DNA of 11,251 bases from CALXCT01 sp964422185 (GCA_964422185.1 CAYRAG010000054.1:1-11251); one strand, 5' to 3'; shown: positions 1-7,346, numbered from the stretch's first letter. The notes: generated by a model not told the origin, from the sequence alone. Translations and numbers: made by a program.

Positions 1-280
1 GGGCACCGGAACACCCGCCGGCCGGCGAACCCTCCGGATGCGATCCGCGGATGAGACCGGGCCGGCCGCTGGCCCGTCCCCCGCTCAGAGGATTTTTTCC
101 CGCCGCCATCACAATTGCTTGACAGACGGGTGGAAATTTGGTACTTTTTTCCCGGTTCTTCCAACGATTTTCCATTCCCGCGGGGTGTCTCCCGCACACC
201 CGTTCCTCCGCGGCGCCGCGGCACGGCCGCGCCGGGTTGCTTCGCGGGAGGGATTCAATCTGAGATGGGGGCTGCTGCTG
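1..280. other. Upstream non-coding region of the first gene
   Basis: This stretch has no convincing gene. The plus-strand reading frame of the first CDS stays open back to position 38, but that extension lacks a ribosome binding site, has low-complexity Arg/Pro/Ala composition and would run through the promoter at 119-147. A GC-rich hairpin (CGGGCC at 58-63 with GGCCCG at 71-76) is not followed directly by a T-run, so I do not call it a terminator. Confidence 0.6.
119..147 (+). promoter_or_regulatory. Putative sigma-70/sigma-A promoter for the DUF6930-type gene
   Basis: A perfect -35 box TTGACA (119-124) is followed after exactly 17 bp by TACTTT (142-147), a weak -10 match (3 of 6). Transcription would start near 154, leaving a leader of about 125 nt before the ATG at 281. 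The perfect -35 and ideal spacing support it. The weak -10 keeps confidence moderate. Confidence 0.5.
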
Positions 281-1531
281 ATGATCAGGGACACATTTAA
301 CCGAATGTACGGCCTGGCGCTGGCTGTGCGGAAAGCAAAGCTGTGGAAAGATCTCTCCGAGGACAATCTGTTCGCGGTAAGGCTCTCCTCCGGCGAGATC
401 GGATACTGCCGCGTGTTCGGCATGAATATGGATGAGCACACTCTGGAAGTGTATCTCGGCCGGAAAGGGCTGGACGGCCACCGGGCAGCGCTGAAAGTGG
501 GAGAGGACAAATTCCCCGGGAACGAGTTAAAGAAGAGAGAGGTCATCTTCGGCCAGCTGTCGCTGCAGTGCATGTTCACGGACAAGGCCAGCCTGACTCC
601 GATGCAGAAAGTGTATGCGGAGATCTATGCGGAAGATCACGGAACGAGTCTCCGCGGCCCGTACGCATACCCCCAGTTTATCCAGACCAGACCGGCGTGT
701 CTTCCGTGGGACATGGCCCCGGCCGGCGAGGGGGCGGTTCTGATGATCGAGGCGCTTGAGGCGGCGCTGGAGGTCAAACGCAAAATCCAGCAGCAGGGGG
801 TTGACCGCCTTGGTTTTGCCAACCGCTCCTCAGGCGGCGCCGCCGTTCCTCTCCTCACCCCGAAAGAGGGCGGCTTTGTCTGGTCAAAACACACCCTGCC
901 GAAGCCGCAGGTCGAGTCCTGGCCCCAGCCCGGCCTGAAAGACGAGGCGCTGCTCGCCCGGCTGCGGAAAGTGAAAGAGCGTACCGCGCCCTGGATCTGT
1001 GATGTGGCAATGATTCCTCAGGTCGTCTACAGCGAGGATCAGCCGGCCCCGATCTTCCCGTATGCCATCTTCTGCCTGAATACCGAGAGCGGCGAGGTCA
1101 TCTGCAGCGATGTGGTCGATTTCCTCCGGAGAGATGCCGATCAGCTGGTGTGGTCGCTGGCGGATCACATGACGGAGGGAATCCCGAGAGAGATCATCGT
1201 GGTGGATGGGCGAACCCAGTCCATTGTGAAACAGCTGGCGAGAACCCTGGGCATTAAACTGACCGTCAGCGAGGGAGAGGACATGCTGGACGAGCTGGAA
1301 AACAGCCTGGCGGAGGGAGAATTTGAGCTGTCCGAAGTCGGGGATGCGGTGGCTCCGTCCGGAATCACCAGCGCCGATTTCTTCGCGAGGCTGAGAGCCA
1401 TGAGCGACGAGGAACTGCTGGAGATGCCGGATCTGCTCTGGACGCAGCTGGTGGGCCTGAACACCGGCCGTTTTATTCCGAAAGATCTCTCCGTCCGGCT
1501 CCGGAGACTGGCCACTGCCAGAAAGAAATGA
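281..1531 (+). CDS. DUF7309/DUF6930-type protein of unknown function (416 aa)
   Basis: The predicted protein has 416 residues with no signal peptide and no membrane segment, so it is probably cytoplasmic. Its layout resembles a two-part family seen in Bacillota. The N-terminal half (about residues 5-170) has a conserved-looking WDMAPAGEGA stretch at 143-152 followed by a helix. The C-terminal half (about 225-345) contains an alpha/beta segment with REIIVVDGR at 303-311 and ends in a Glu-rich helix. I recognise this as the DUF7309 + DUF6930 type from memory and cannot confirm it by search. No catalytic motif is evident. The start at 281 is chosen because the upstream in-frame extension is low-complexity and would overlap the promoter. 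The SD is weak (GGGG near 267-270). The next gene is separated by a strong terminator, so this is a single-gene unit. Confidence 0.82.
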   Translation: MIRDTFNRMYGLALAVRKAKLWKDLSEDNLFAVRLSSGEIGYCRVFGMNMDEHTLEVYLGRKGLDGHRAALKVGEDKFPGNELKKREVIFGQLSLQCMFTDKASLTPMQKVYAEIYAEDHGTSLRGPYAYPQFIQTRPACLPWDMAPAGEGAVLMIEALEAALEVKRKIQQQGVDRLGFANRSSGGAAVPLLTPKEGGFVWSKHTLPKPQVESWPQPGLKDEALLARLRKVKERTAPWICDVAMIPQVVYSEDQPAPIFPYAIFCLNTESGEVICSDVVDFLRRDADQLVWSLADHMTEGIPREIIVVDGRTQSIVKQLARTLGIKLTVSEGEDMLDELENSLAEGEFELSEVGDAVAPSGITSADFFARLRAMSDEELLEMPDLLWTQLVGLNTGRFIPKDLSVRLRRLATARKK

Positions 1532-1712
1532 TGCCGGCGCTCCGCGTTCCCGGCTCCTGTACCCCGTAAGCGCGGGCGGGTCGCTTTCCGATCCCGCGGC
1601 ACGCCGGTTTTCCCGTCCGGCGGGGGAGGCTGACGGCCGTCCCGTTTGCCTGAGGCGCCCGGATCCCCGGTTTTCCGGGAGAAATGAAATTCCGGAAAAA
1701 GTTAGAAATTCC

Positions 1713-1754
1713 GGCGGCTTTCTCATGATTATCCGATGAGAAAGCCGCCTTTCT
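1713..1754 (+). terminator. Rho-independent terminator after the DUF6930-type gene
   Basis: A perfect 14-bp stem (1713-1726 with 1736-1749, 5' arm GGCGGCTTTCTCAT) has a 9-nt loop and is followed by a T-rich tail (TTTCTTCTGTT). It lies about 180 bp after the stop codon. The interval 1532-1712 between them holds only weak GC-rich hairpins, for example CGCCGG at 1602-1607 with CCGGCG at 1617-1622. Confidence 0.85.
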
Positions 1755-1778
1755 TCTGTTCCCGGCCAAAAGCCGGTA

Positions 1779-1807
1779 TTGCAGAAATCCGGCGGATATG
1801 GTATGAT
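1779..1807 (+). promoter_or_regulatory. Extended -10 promoter of the cell-wall operon
   Basis: TATGAT at 1802-1807 (5 of 6 to the -10 consensus) is preceded by TG at the extended -10 position (TGG TATGAT). A partial -35 TTGCAG (1779-1784) lies exactly 17 bp upstream. It sits immediately after the preceding terminator and points at the carboxypeptidase gene. Transcription would begin near 1814, giving an unusually long leader of about 190 nt. Confidence 0.65.
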
Positions 1808-2002
1808 GGCCGGGCAACTGAGTACCGCCGCCCGCCCGGATTCTCTCCGGCGCTGTCCCCTCTTCAAAACGCACGGCGGCGGAACGGCTTCAGGCCGCGG
1901 AACGCCGCACGGTCTGAGGCACACGAAGCGTTTTTCCGGAAGGCAGTCCCGTGCCGTCTGTCTCTCCCTGAGAGAAAAAGAAAGGAAAGAAGGAAATCCC
2001 AG

Positions 2003-3436
2003 ATGTATCAGAAAGCAAACCGATCGCGACCCGTTTTGTTCCGCACCATCGCCGTGGCCATGGCGCTGGTTCTCCTGCTGTCCAGCAGCGCGTTTGCCGC
2101 GCAGGCCCCGCAGCAGCCCGCGACACCCAGGGTGACCGCGGAAAGCGCCATTGTCATTGACTATGACACCGGACTGGCCCTGTATGAGAAGAACGCGGAC
2201 ACCATGATGATCCCCGCGTCCATGACCAAGGTCATGACCGCCTACATCATCATGGAGGAGCTGGAGGCAGGCCGGCTGACCCTGGACACCCAGGTGCCCA
2301 TCAGCGCGAAGAACGCCGCGCTGTCCCGCAACAGCGCGTATCCCATGCCGGTACCCCTGCCCTCCGGCGGAACCGTCTCCGTGGAGGATCTGCTCAAGCT
2401 GATCCTCATCCCCTCCGCCAGCGCCAGCTGCGTGGTCATGGCGGAATACATCTCCGGCACCGAGGAGGCTTTTGTCCAGAGGATGAACGACACCGCGAAG
2501 CGTCTGGGCATGACCGCGGCGTATGAGAACCCCCACGGGGCGCAGATCCACTACATCACCGCCCGCTCCCAGGCGATTCTGGTGCGGGAGTGCATCCGCC
2601 GGTTCCCGGAGATGCTCAAGTACACCTCCATGACCTCCATGACCTTTAACGGCAAAACTGAGACCAACACCAACCGCCTGCTGCCCGGCTGCGACTTCGC
2701 CTATGAGGGCTGCGACGGCTTCAAGACCGGCACCATCACCGCCGCCGGCTACTGCCTGAGCGCCACCGCCGTCCGCAACGGCCACCGGCTCATCAGCGTG
2801 GTGATGAAGTCCTCCAACACCGACACCCGCCACACGGACAGCATCGCCCTGCTGGACTACGGCTTCAATGTTCTGGCGCAGAACGCCTCCTATCTGGATG
2901 TCGCGTACCACTGGTCCCGGAGCGCGGTGGACAGCCTGAACACCCTGGGTGTGGAGCTCCACCCCACGGACGGCCTCTATCATCCTGACGCGGCCATCAC
3001 CAGAGGGGAGTTCGCCGCCATGCTCTGCTCCGCCCTGGAGAAGAGCGGCGCCATGCCCGCCGCCCAGGAGGGCGCGGAGCCCGTCATCAACGACATCGCC
3101 GGCCACTGGGCGGAGTCCTATATTCTGAAAGCCGCCCGCGCCGGTCTGCTCACCGGCTATGAGAACGGCACTTTCCGTCCCGACAGCACCATCACCAGGC
3201 AGGAGATCATGGTCATGCTGGATCAGGCGCTGGATCTGCCGGATCAGAACGGCCTGGGCTTCTCCGACGACGGAGACATCGCGTTCTGGGCGCTGAGCGC
3301 CGTATCCCGCGTGTGCGCGGCCGGCATCGTGGGCGGCTATGACGGAAAACTCGCCCCCAACGCCGAGACCACCCGCGGCGAGGCGGCCGTCATTGTGAAC
3401 AGGGCCATCAGCCTGTTCCCCTCCGCCGCCGCGTAA
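2003..3436 (+). CDS. Secreted D-Ala-D-Ala carboxypeptidase (S11/DacF type) with three SLH repeats
   Basis: A 477-residue exported serine peptidase that would trim the terminal D-Ala from peptidoglycan pentapeptides outside the membrane. Residues 1-32 form a signal peptide (RSR-containing start, hydrophobic 15-29, likely cleavage after SAFA at 32). The catalytic domain spans about 42-290, with SMTK (73-76, nucleophile S73 and K76) and KTG (241-243). The second motif, normally SxN, reads SAS at 138-140, so the usual Asn is Ser. In place of the usual PBP5-like C-terminal domain there are three SLH repeats (about 296-345, 362-412, 420-470) with TRGE/TRQE/TRGE motifs, which anchor proteins to pyruvylated secondary wall polymer. 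The start at 2003 follows AGAAGG (1988-1993) with 9-nt spacing. The frame is open further upstream but lacks a signal-like start there. It is probably cotranscribed with the next gene, 40 bp downstream. Confidence 0.93.
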   Translation: MYQKANRSRPVLFRTIAVAMALVLLLSSSAFAAQAPQQPATPRVTAESAIVIDYDTGLALYEKNADTMMIPASMTKVMTAYIIMEELEAGRLTLDTQVPISAKNAALSRNSAYPMPVPLPSGGTVSVEDLLKLILIPSASASCVVMAEYISGTEEAFVQRMNDTAKRLGMTAAYENPHGAQIHYITARSQAILVRECIRRFPEMLKYTSMTSMTFNGKTETNTNRLLPGCDFAYEGCDGFKTGTITAAGYCLSATAVRNGHRLISVVMKSSNTDTRHTDSIALLDYGFNVLAQNASYLDVAYHWSRSAVDSLNTLGVELHPTDGLYHPDAAITRGEFAAMLCSALEKSGAMPAAQEGAEPVINDIAGHWAESYILKAARAGLLTGYENGTFRPDSTITRQEIMVMLDQALDLPDQNGLGFSDDGDIAFWALSAVSRVCAAGIVGGYDGKLAPNAETTRGEAAVIVNRAISLFPSAAA

Positions 3437-3476
3437 TCCCTCTTCCGCATAAGACAGTTCAGAGAGGAGTAAGAGA

Positions 3477-5267
3477 GTGCACACCCACCCCATTTTCCGG
3501 AGAGGACTGGCGCTGCTCTGTGTTCTCGCTCTGATATCCGGCCTGGCCGCCTGTTCCGGCGGCAGCGAACCGGATCCCCAGACCTCTCCCCCGCAGTCCG
3601 GTGACTCCTACCCGACCGCCTCGTTCCACACGCTCCTCCCTCATCCCACCGAGGATACGGAGGAGCCGGAGCCGGAGACCGCGGTCTGGGATGAGGAGCA
3701 CACCCTTGATCTGGATATCCCCAAACTGAACCGGCAGGGCCTGGAGCTGCCGGTGGAGGGCGCCACGGGCTACGCGCCGGTGGAGCTGCCCGTCTGGCCG
3801 GAGATCCCGCCGGAGGAGCCGGAACCCACCGAGTCGCCGGAGGAGACGCCCACGGATTCGCCCTCCCCGACCGGAACCGTGCCGCCCGGCGAGCCGTCCC
3901 CGGAACCCTCCGCCCAGCCGTCTCCTGAGCCCGCTCCGGAGCCATCTCCGGAGCCATCCCCGGAACCGCCTCCCGCGCCGCCCGAGCCGCCGTCCCCGGA
4001 GCCCTCTCCGGAACCGCCTCCGGCTGACGCGCCGGCGGAATCCCCGGCTCCCGGCCCGGAGAACGCACCGCCCGCGGACAGCGCACCAGTTGTCTCCGAT
4101 CCGGCAGAGGCGGCCCCGCCGGAGAGCGAGTCTGCCGCGCCGCCCCCGGAGACCGTCCCGTCCCCGGAGGCACCCGCGGAGAGCGCATCTTCCCCCCAGC
4201 CGTCCGGCGGCGGGGAACCCGCGGCTCCGGAACCCACCGGGAGCCAGGCGCCGGCGGAAAGTCCCCCCGGAGACAGCACCCCGCCACCCCCGGCCGCGCC
4301 GGAGCCCGAAGAGAGCGCCGCCGGCCCGGCCCCGTCCGGGCCGGAGCCCTCTGAATCCGGCAGCGAGGCGCCTTCCGAGAGCCCGGAGGAATCCGTGGAT
4401 CCCTATGAGGGCGCGGTGGCCGTGCTGAAACCCGGCACGGCGTTCACCATCCAGAAAGAGAACGGAGACTGGTGGCAAATCACCGCGGGCGGCGACACCG
4501 GCTGGGTTAATCACCACTACTGTCTGATCAATCTTCCCGATGTCATCCCGTCCATCCTCTACAACGATACCAACGCGTACGCCTCCATCTTCGTCAGCTC
4601 GGGGGTTCCCCTGCCCGGTGTGACGGGCGAGGCGCTCTATCCGGGCAAGACCTACAACCCCAGGCTGGATCGGGACGAATTCATGATGGCAACCCTGTAC
4701 GCCACCGCGAAGAAAATCTGCGCCGCGCAGCACGCCGCGCTGGCCCAGGGCAACAGCCTGATGCTCTATGAGGCATACCGCCCCCACAAGACCCAGCAGG
4801 CGGTCATCAAAGCCCTGCGCACCCTGGCTGAGGAGAATGAGACCGTCAGGGAGGGCATGTCCGCGCCCTGGAACATGGGCAACTTCATCGCCATGGGCTA
4901 TTCCAACCACCAGCGCGGCTTCGCGGTGGATGTGAGCCTCGTGCAGGTGACGGGCGCGGAGCTGGGCAGCATCGGGTCACACCCCTATGTGAAAGTGACG
5001 GAATTCCTGCCATATGTCATGCCCTCCGACATACACGAACTGAGCAGCGCCGCGGCGACCACGGTGTCCCCCGGCAGCAGAGAGCTCGCGCAGACCATGA
5101 ACGAGCCGGCTATCGGGCTGAGGGGCTATTTCGGCACCGCGGGCATGACGCCCCTGAACTCCGAGTGGTGGCACTTTAACGACTACGGTGCCAGAAACCT
5201 GGCCGGGGACAACCTCTCCATCGGCGACTTTGTCCTCACCCAGTGCCTCAGCCGTGCGCTGTCATAA
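3477..5267 (+). CDS. Lipoprotein with Pro/Glu/Ser-rich stalk, SH3-like segment and VanX-type (M15D) D-Ala-D-Ala dipeptidase domain
   Basis: A 596-residue predicted lipoprotein. Residues 1-26 are a lipoprotein signal with lipobox LAAC and the lipidated Cys at 26. Residues about 105-306 are almost only Pro, Glu, Ser and Ala with SPEP-like units, probably a wall-spanning stalk. Residues about 311-347 (GDWWQI, GWVN) look like a bacterial SH3 segment. The rest matches zinc peptidases of family M15D: YRP at 434-436, the SxHxxGxAxD signature at 476-485 (zinc ligands H478 and D485) and EWWH at 563-566 (E563 base, H566 ligand). The spacings H-7-D and E-3-H agree with VanX. It should cleave D-Ala-D-Ala or a related wall peptide outside the cell. 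The GTG start is chosen because AGAGGAG (3463-3469) lies 7 nt upstream. No vanH/vanA-like gene is present, so glycopeptide resistance should not be inferred. Confidence 0.9.
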   Translation: MHTHPIFRRGLALLCVLALISGLAACSGGSEPDPQTSPPQSGDSYPTASFHTLLPHPTEDTEEPEPETAVWDEEHTLDLDIPKLNRQGLELPVEGATGYAPVELPVWPEIPPEEPEPTESPEETPTDSPSPTGTVPPGEPSPEPSAQPSPEPAPEPSPEPSPEPPPAPPEPPSPEPSPEPPPADAPAESPAPGPENAPPADSAPVVSDPAEAAPPESESAAPPPETVPSPEAPAESASSPQPSGGGEPAAPEPTGSQAPAESPPGDSTPPPPAAPEPEESAAGPAPSGPEPSESGSEAPSESPEESVDPYEGAVAVLKPGTAFTIQKENGDWWQITAGGDTGWVNHHYCLINLPDVIPSILYNDTNAYASIFVSSGVPLPGVTGEALYPGKTYNPRLDRDEFMMATLYATAKKICAAQHAALAQGNSLMLYEAYRPHKTQQAVIKALRTLAEENETVREGMSAPWNMGNFIAMGYSNHQRGFAVDVSLVQVTGAELGSIGSHPYVKVTEFLPYVMPSDIHELSSAAATTVSPGSRELAQTMNEPAIGLRGYFGTAGMTPLNSEWWHFNDYGARNLAGDNLSIGDFVLTQCLSRALS

Positions 5268-5279
5268 ACCCGCTGACCG

Positions 5280-5317
5280 GCGGCTCCCGGATCTGCATCC
5301 CCCGGGAGCCGCTTTCC
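5280..5317 (+). terminator. Rho-independent terminator of the cell-wall operon
   Basis: A perfect 11-bp stem (GCGGCTCCCGG at 5280-5290 with its complement at 5302-5312) and an 11-nt loop, followed by a short TTT. It begins 12 bp after the lipoprotein stop codon. The T-tract is short, so some readthrough into the CMD-cupin gene is possible. Confidence 0.75.
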
Positions 5318-5407
5318 CCGTTCCCGCCGCGATCCGGCAGCCGGAGGCGGCAAACACAGGCGCCCTGTCTGGCGCAGAGAAAACATGAGATTCTGGAGGA
5401 ATGTACC

Positions 5408-6163
5408 ATGGAAAAGATCGTACAGCATGCCGGCCGGGACTCCCTGGGGCAGTTCGCGCCGGAGTTCGCGCACTTTAACGACGATGTACTGTTTGGGGAG
5501 AACTGGAACAACACGGATCTCGACCTGAAGACCCGCTGCCTGATCACGGTGGTGGCCCTCATGTCCTCCGGCGTCACCGACTCCTCGCTGAAATACCACC
5601 TGGAGAACGCCAAAGCCCACGGCGTCACCCGTGCGGAGATCGCCGCCGCGGTCACGCATGTGGCGTTTTACGCCGGCTGGCCCAAAGCCTGGGCTGTGTT
5701 CAACATGGCAAAAGAAGTCTGGTCTGAACCCGCGGATCCGAGCGACGCGAAAGCGGCCCACGCCGCCTCCATGGTCTTTCCCATCGGGGCCCCCAACGAG
5801 AGCTTCGCCCGCTACTTCACCGGACAGAGCTACCTCGCGCCCATCTCCACCATCCAGGTGGGCGTATTCAATGTGACTTTCGAGCCGGGCTGCCGGAACA
5901 ACTGGCATATCCACCATGCCAACAGCGGCGGCGGCCAGATCCTCATCTGCGTCGCTGGCCGCGGATATTACCAGGAGTGGGAAAAGGAGCCCGTTGAGAT
6001 GAAGCCCGGCGACTGCGTGAACATCCCGGCAGGCGTGAAGCACTGGCACGGCGCCGCGCCGGACAGCTGGTTCTCCCATCTGGCCATCGAGGTGCCCGGC
6101 GATAACCCGTCCAATGAGTGGCTGGAGTCGGTGGACGATATCCAGTACAGCCGGGTGAAATGA
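5408..6163 (+). CDS. Carboxymuconolactone decarboxylase (CMD) / cupin fusion protein
   Basis: A 251-residue, probably cytoplasmic protein of two joined modules. Residues about 10-105 are a CMD/AhpD-like helical domain (RCLITVVALMSSG at 43-55, conserved H64, AHGVTRAEI at 70-78, HVAFYAGWPKAW at 84-95). It has no CxxC pair, so it is closer to gamma-CMD than to AhpD peroxidase. Residues about 145-232 are a cupin barrel with metal-binding candidates in WHIHH (166-170) and KHWH (211-214), plus PGDCVNIPAG (200-209). Such fusions are common in anaerobes. Most are annotated only as CMD-family or cupin proteins, and their substrate is not known to me. The start at 5408 follows GGAGGA (5395-5400) at 7 nt. 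No clear promoter is visible in 5318-5394, so it may depend on readthrough or a weak promoter. Confidence 0.92.
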   Translation: MEKIVQHAGRDSLGQFAPEFAHFNDDVLFGENWNNTDLDLKTRCLITVVALMSSGVTDSSLKYHLENAKAHGVTRAEIAAAVTHVAFYAGWPKAWAVFNMAKEVWSEPADPSDAKAAHAASMVFPIGAPNESFARYFTGQSYLAPISTIQVGVFNVTFEPGCRNNWHIHHANSGGGQILICVAGRGYYQEWEKEPVEMKPGDCVNIPAGVKHWHGAAPDSWFSHLAIEVPGDNPSNEWLESVDDIQYSRVK

Positions 6164-6332
6164 CCAGGCCGCGGCGGCGGATCGGCAGGGCGCCTGTCTC
6201 TGACCGGCGATAATCCCGCCCCGGCCGATCCTGTCCCCGGATCCATCTGCGCCGCGCCGCAAAACAGGGCGGCACCGCTGCCCGGTTCCGGGACAGTTCC
6301 GATATCAGGGCCTGAGGGCGTCACAGAACCAT

Positions 6333-6384
6333 AAGCGGAGAAGAGAATCTGCGGTTGAACCGCATTTTCTCTTCTCCGCTTTTC
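6333..6384 (+). terminator. Long-stem rho-independent terminator after the CMD-cupin gene
   Basis: A perfect 15-bp outer stem (6333-6347 with 6367-6381, 5' arm AAGCGGAGAAGAGAA), a small internal mismatch and an inner GCGG/CCGC stem are followed by TTTTCC. It lies about 170 bp after the stop. The interval 6164-6332 shows no gene. This hairpin closes the block of ordinary plus-strand genes and marks the start of the partition-like region. Confidence 0.88.
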
Positions 6385-6517
6385 CCTCAACAAGTCCGAA
6401 CCGGAGGCAGTCTGACCCGGGAGCCGGGGACATTCCTGCCCTCCCCTCTCGTTTCTCCGGCATGAGATCCGGCCAGCCCCGGGGCCGCCCAGACGGGCCA
6501 TGCCCCTACCGGGTATT

Positions 6518-6563
6518 TTTGCCTCCAAGGCAAAGCGCGATTGCCTTTTGCCCGGGAGGCAAC
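6518..6563. repeat. Array palindromes, left pair 1 (6518-6534, 6547-6563)
   Basis: Two copies of the interrupted palindrome: TTTGCCT-CCA-AGGCAAA (perfect arms) and TTTGCCC-GGG-AGGCAAC. Their starts are 29 bp apart. An extra half site, ATTGCCT, sits between them at 6540-6546. They lie beyond the parAB terminator, outside any transcription unit. Confidence 0.85.
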
Positions 6564-6801
6564 AACGCGGCAAACTGCGGTCTGGATTCCCCCGGCTGGC
6601 TCCGCCGGCCGGGAGCTTACCGTGCCAGTTCCGCACCTCCTTCTGAATTCTTCCGGCGGACACGGCGTTAATCCCAATCCTGAACCCGGCGTCATCCGGC
6701 GGGGCAGCAGACTCAGACCGGTAGGCGTCCGGCGCTCCACAGGATGATCACGCTCCGCCGCAACACTGGCAGGCAGTCCCCGTTCATGCCGGCCTCTTTC
6801 C

Positions 6802-6849
6802 CCTGCCCCGGAGGCAAAAGCGGATCTCCCGGTTTGCCTTTAAGGCAAT
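6802..6849. repeat. Array palindromes, left pair 2 (6802-6818, 6833-6849)
   Basis: CCTGCCC-CGG-AGGCAAA and TTTGCCT-TTA-AGGCAAT, with starts 31 bp apart. This is the same spacing as in the main array on the other side of parAB. Confidence 0.85.
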
Positions 6850-6890
6850 CACGACTGTTCCACCGCGCATATCCCGTGTTCGGATTTACG

Positions 6891-6914
6891 CACGGAGCAC
6901 AGAGGACGCAGAGG
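6891..6914. repeat. Short-period motif of the dispersed intergenic type
   Basis: Consecutive imperfect units CACGGAGC / ACAGAGG / ACGCAGAGG. Strings of this kind occur between genes in many bacterial genomes. I cannot show from this window that it is repeated elsewhere. Confidence 0.35.
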
Positions 6915-6936
6915 TCAGTGGAAACCGAACCGTAGA

Positions 6937-6994
6937 TGGTGATTTGGGGCCTCGAGACGCAAATCGCCACAGGGCCCTTTTCTCACGCCTGTGG
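6937..6994. other. Two adjacent hairpins before the parAB terminator
   Basis: GGTGATTTG (near 6937-6946) can pair with CAAATCGCC (6960-6968), allowing one G-U pair. CCACAGG (6967-6973) pairs perfectly with CCTGTGG (6988-6994). The two stems compete for bases around 6967-6968. Together with the terminator at 7008-7062 this makes about 125 bp of foldable sequence. No RNA family is recognised. Confidence 0.35.
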
Positions 6995-7007
6995 ATTTGA
7001 CGCTTAC

Positions 7008-7062
7008 AAAAAAAGCGCCCCGATTCCCTGATCAGAAAATGAAAAGGGAACCGGGGCACTTT
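7008..7062 (-). terminator. Rho-independent terminator of the parA-parB operon
   Basis: Read on the minus strand, a long stem (7045-7062 with 7012-7029, two mismatches, arms rich in GGGAA and CCCCG) closes a 15-nt loop and is followed by a run of seven T (complement of A7008-7014, partly within the stem). It lies about 285 bp downstream of the parB stop and is oriented only for minus-strand transcription. Confidence 0.82.
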
Positions 7063-7346
7063 CAGGTTTATCCCCGCCTGAGAAAGGAAGCCGCCACTCT
7101 GTCGCGCCATCATTCTCAGGGCGAAGCACACGCATGATCATGCCGCTTTTCGGTATCCATGACGCAAATACACAGCGGAGCCGGGCGCGGCGGGGGAGAG
7201 GACGGCAGACAATGTGAAACAACCATTCCAACCCGGCCGTCCCTGTTCGCACATCCTCCTGGAGACAGGGTACTCTGACTACAGGTGAAAAACACCGCCG
7301 CCTCCTGACGATGTTTCCAATCAGGCATGCATACGCATCAGGCAGT
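7063..7346. other. parB 3' untranslated region without visible features
   Basis: About 284 bp between the parB stop and its terminator. Minus-strand open frames of 70-85 residues cross it, but they have no ribosome binding site and poor composition, and the longer ones overlap the terminator hairpin. TGTGAAACA at 7213-7221 resembles half of a Spo0J parS site, but the other half is absent. Confidence 0.5.

Larger units (their letters stand above)
6385..7007. other. Gene-free region distal to parB with four array palindromes
   Basis: About 620 bp without a credible gene. Short open frames on both strands lack ribosome binding sites and overlap the repeats. It holds two pairs of the 17-bp palindrome (listed separately), an imperfect short-period motif (CACGGAGCACAGAGGACGCA, 6891-6910, continuing with GAGG to 6914) and two hairpins just before the parAB terminator. 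Confidence 0.6.

Noticed and set aside
884..3493. An 869-codon open frame on the minus strand
   Set aside because: It is antisense to the DUF6930-type and carboxypeptidase genes, crosses their terminator and promoter, and has the Gly/His/Arg-rich composition of a GC-driven shadow. The plus-strand genes have clear domains.
3459..4910. Long minus-strand open frames opposite the Pro/Glu/Ser stalk
   Set aside because: They consist of Arg/Gly-rich low-complexity sequence, the expected complement of a Pro/Glu/Ser codon repeat. The plus frame has a lipobox and a zinc-peptidase signature.
3477..5267. Vancomycin-resistance gene cluster
   Set aside because: Only a VanX-like domain on a lipoprotein is present. 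There is no ligase, dehydrogenase or VanRS-like regulator in the window.
7213..7221. Possible Spo0J parS site (TGTGAAACA)
   Set aside because: Only one half of the 16-bp palindrome is present, so it is a chance half-match.
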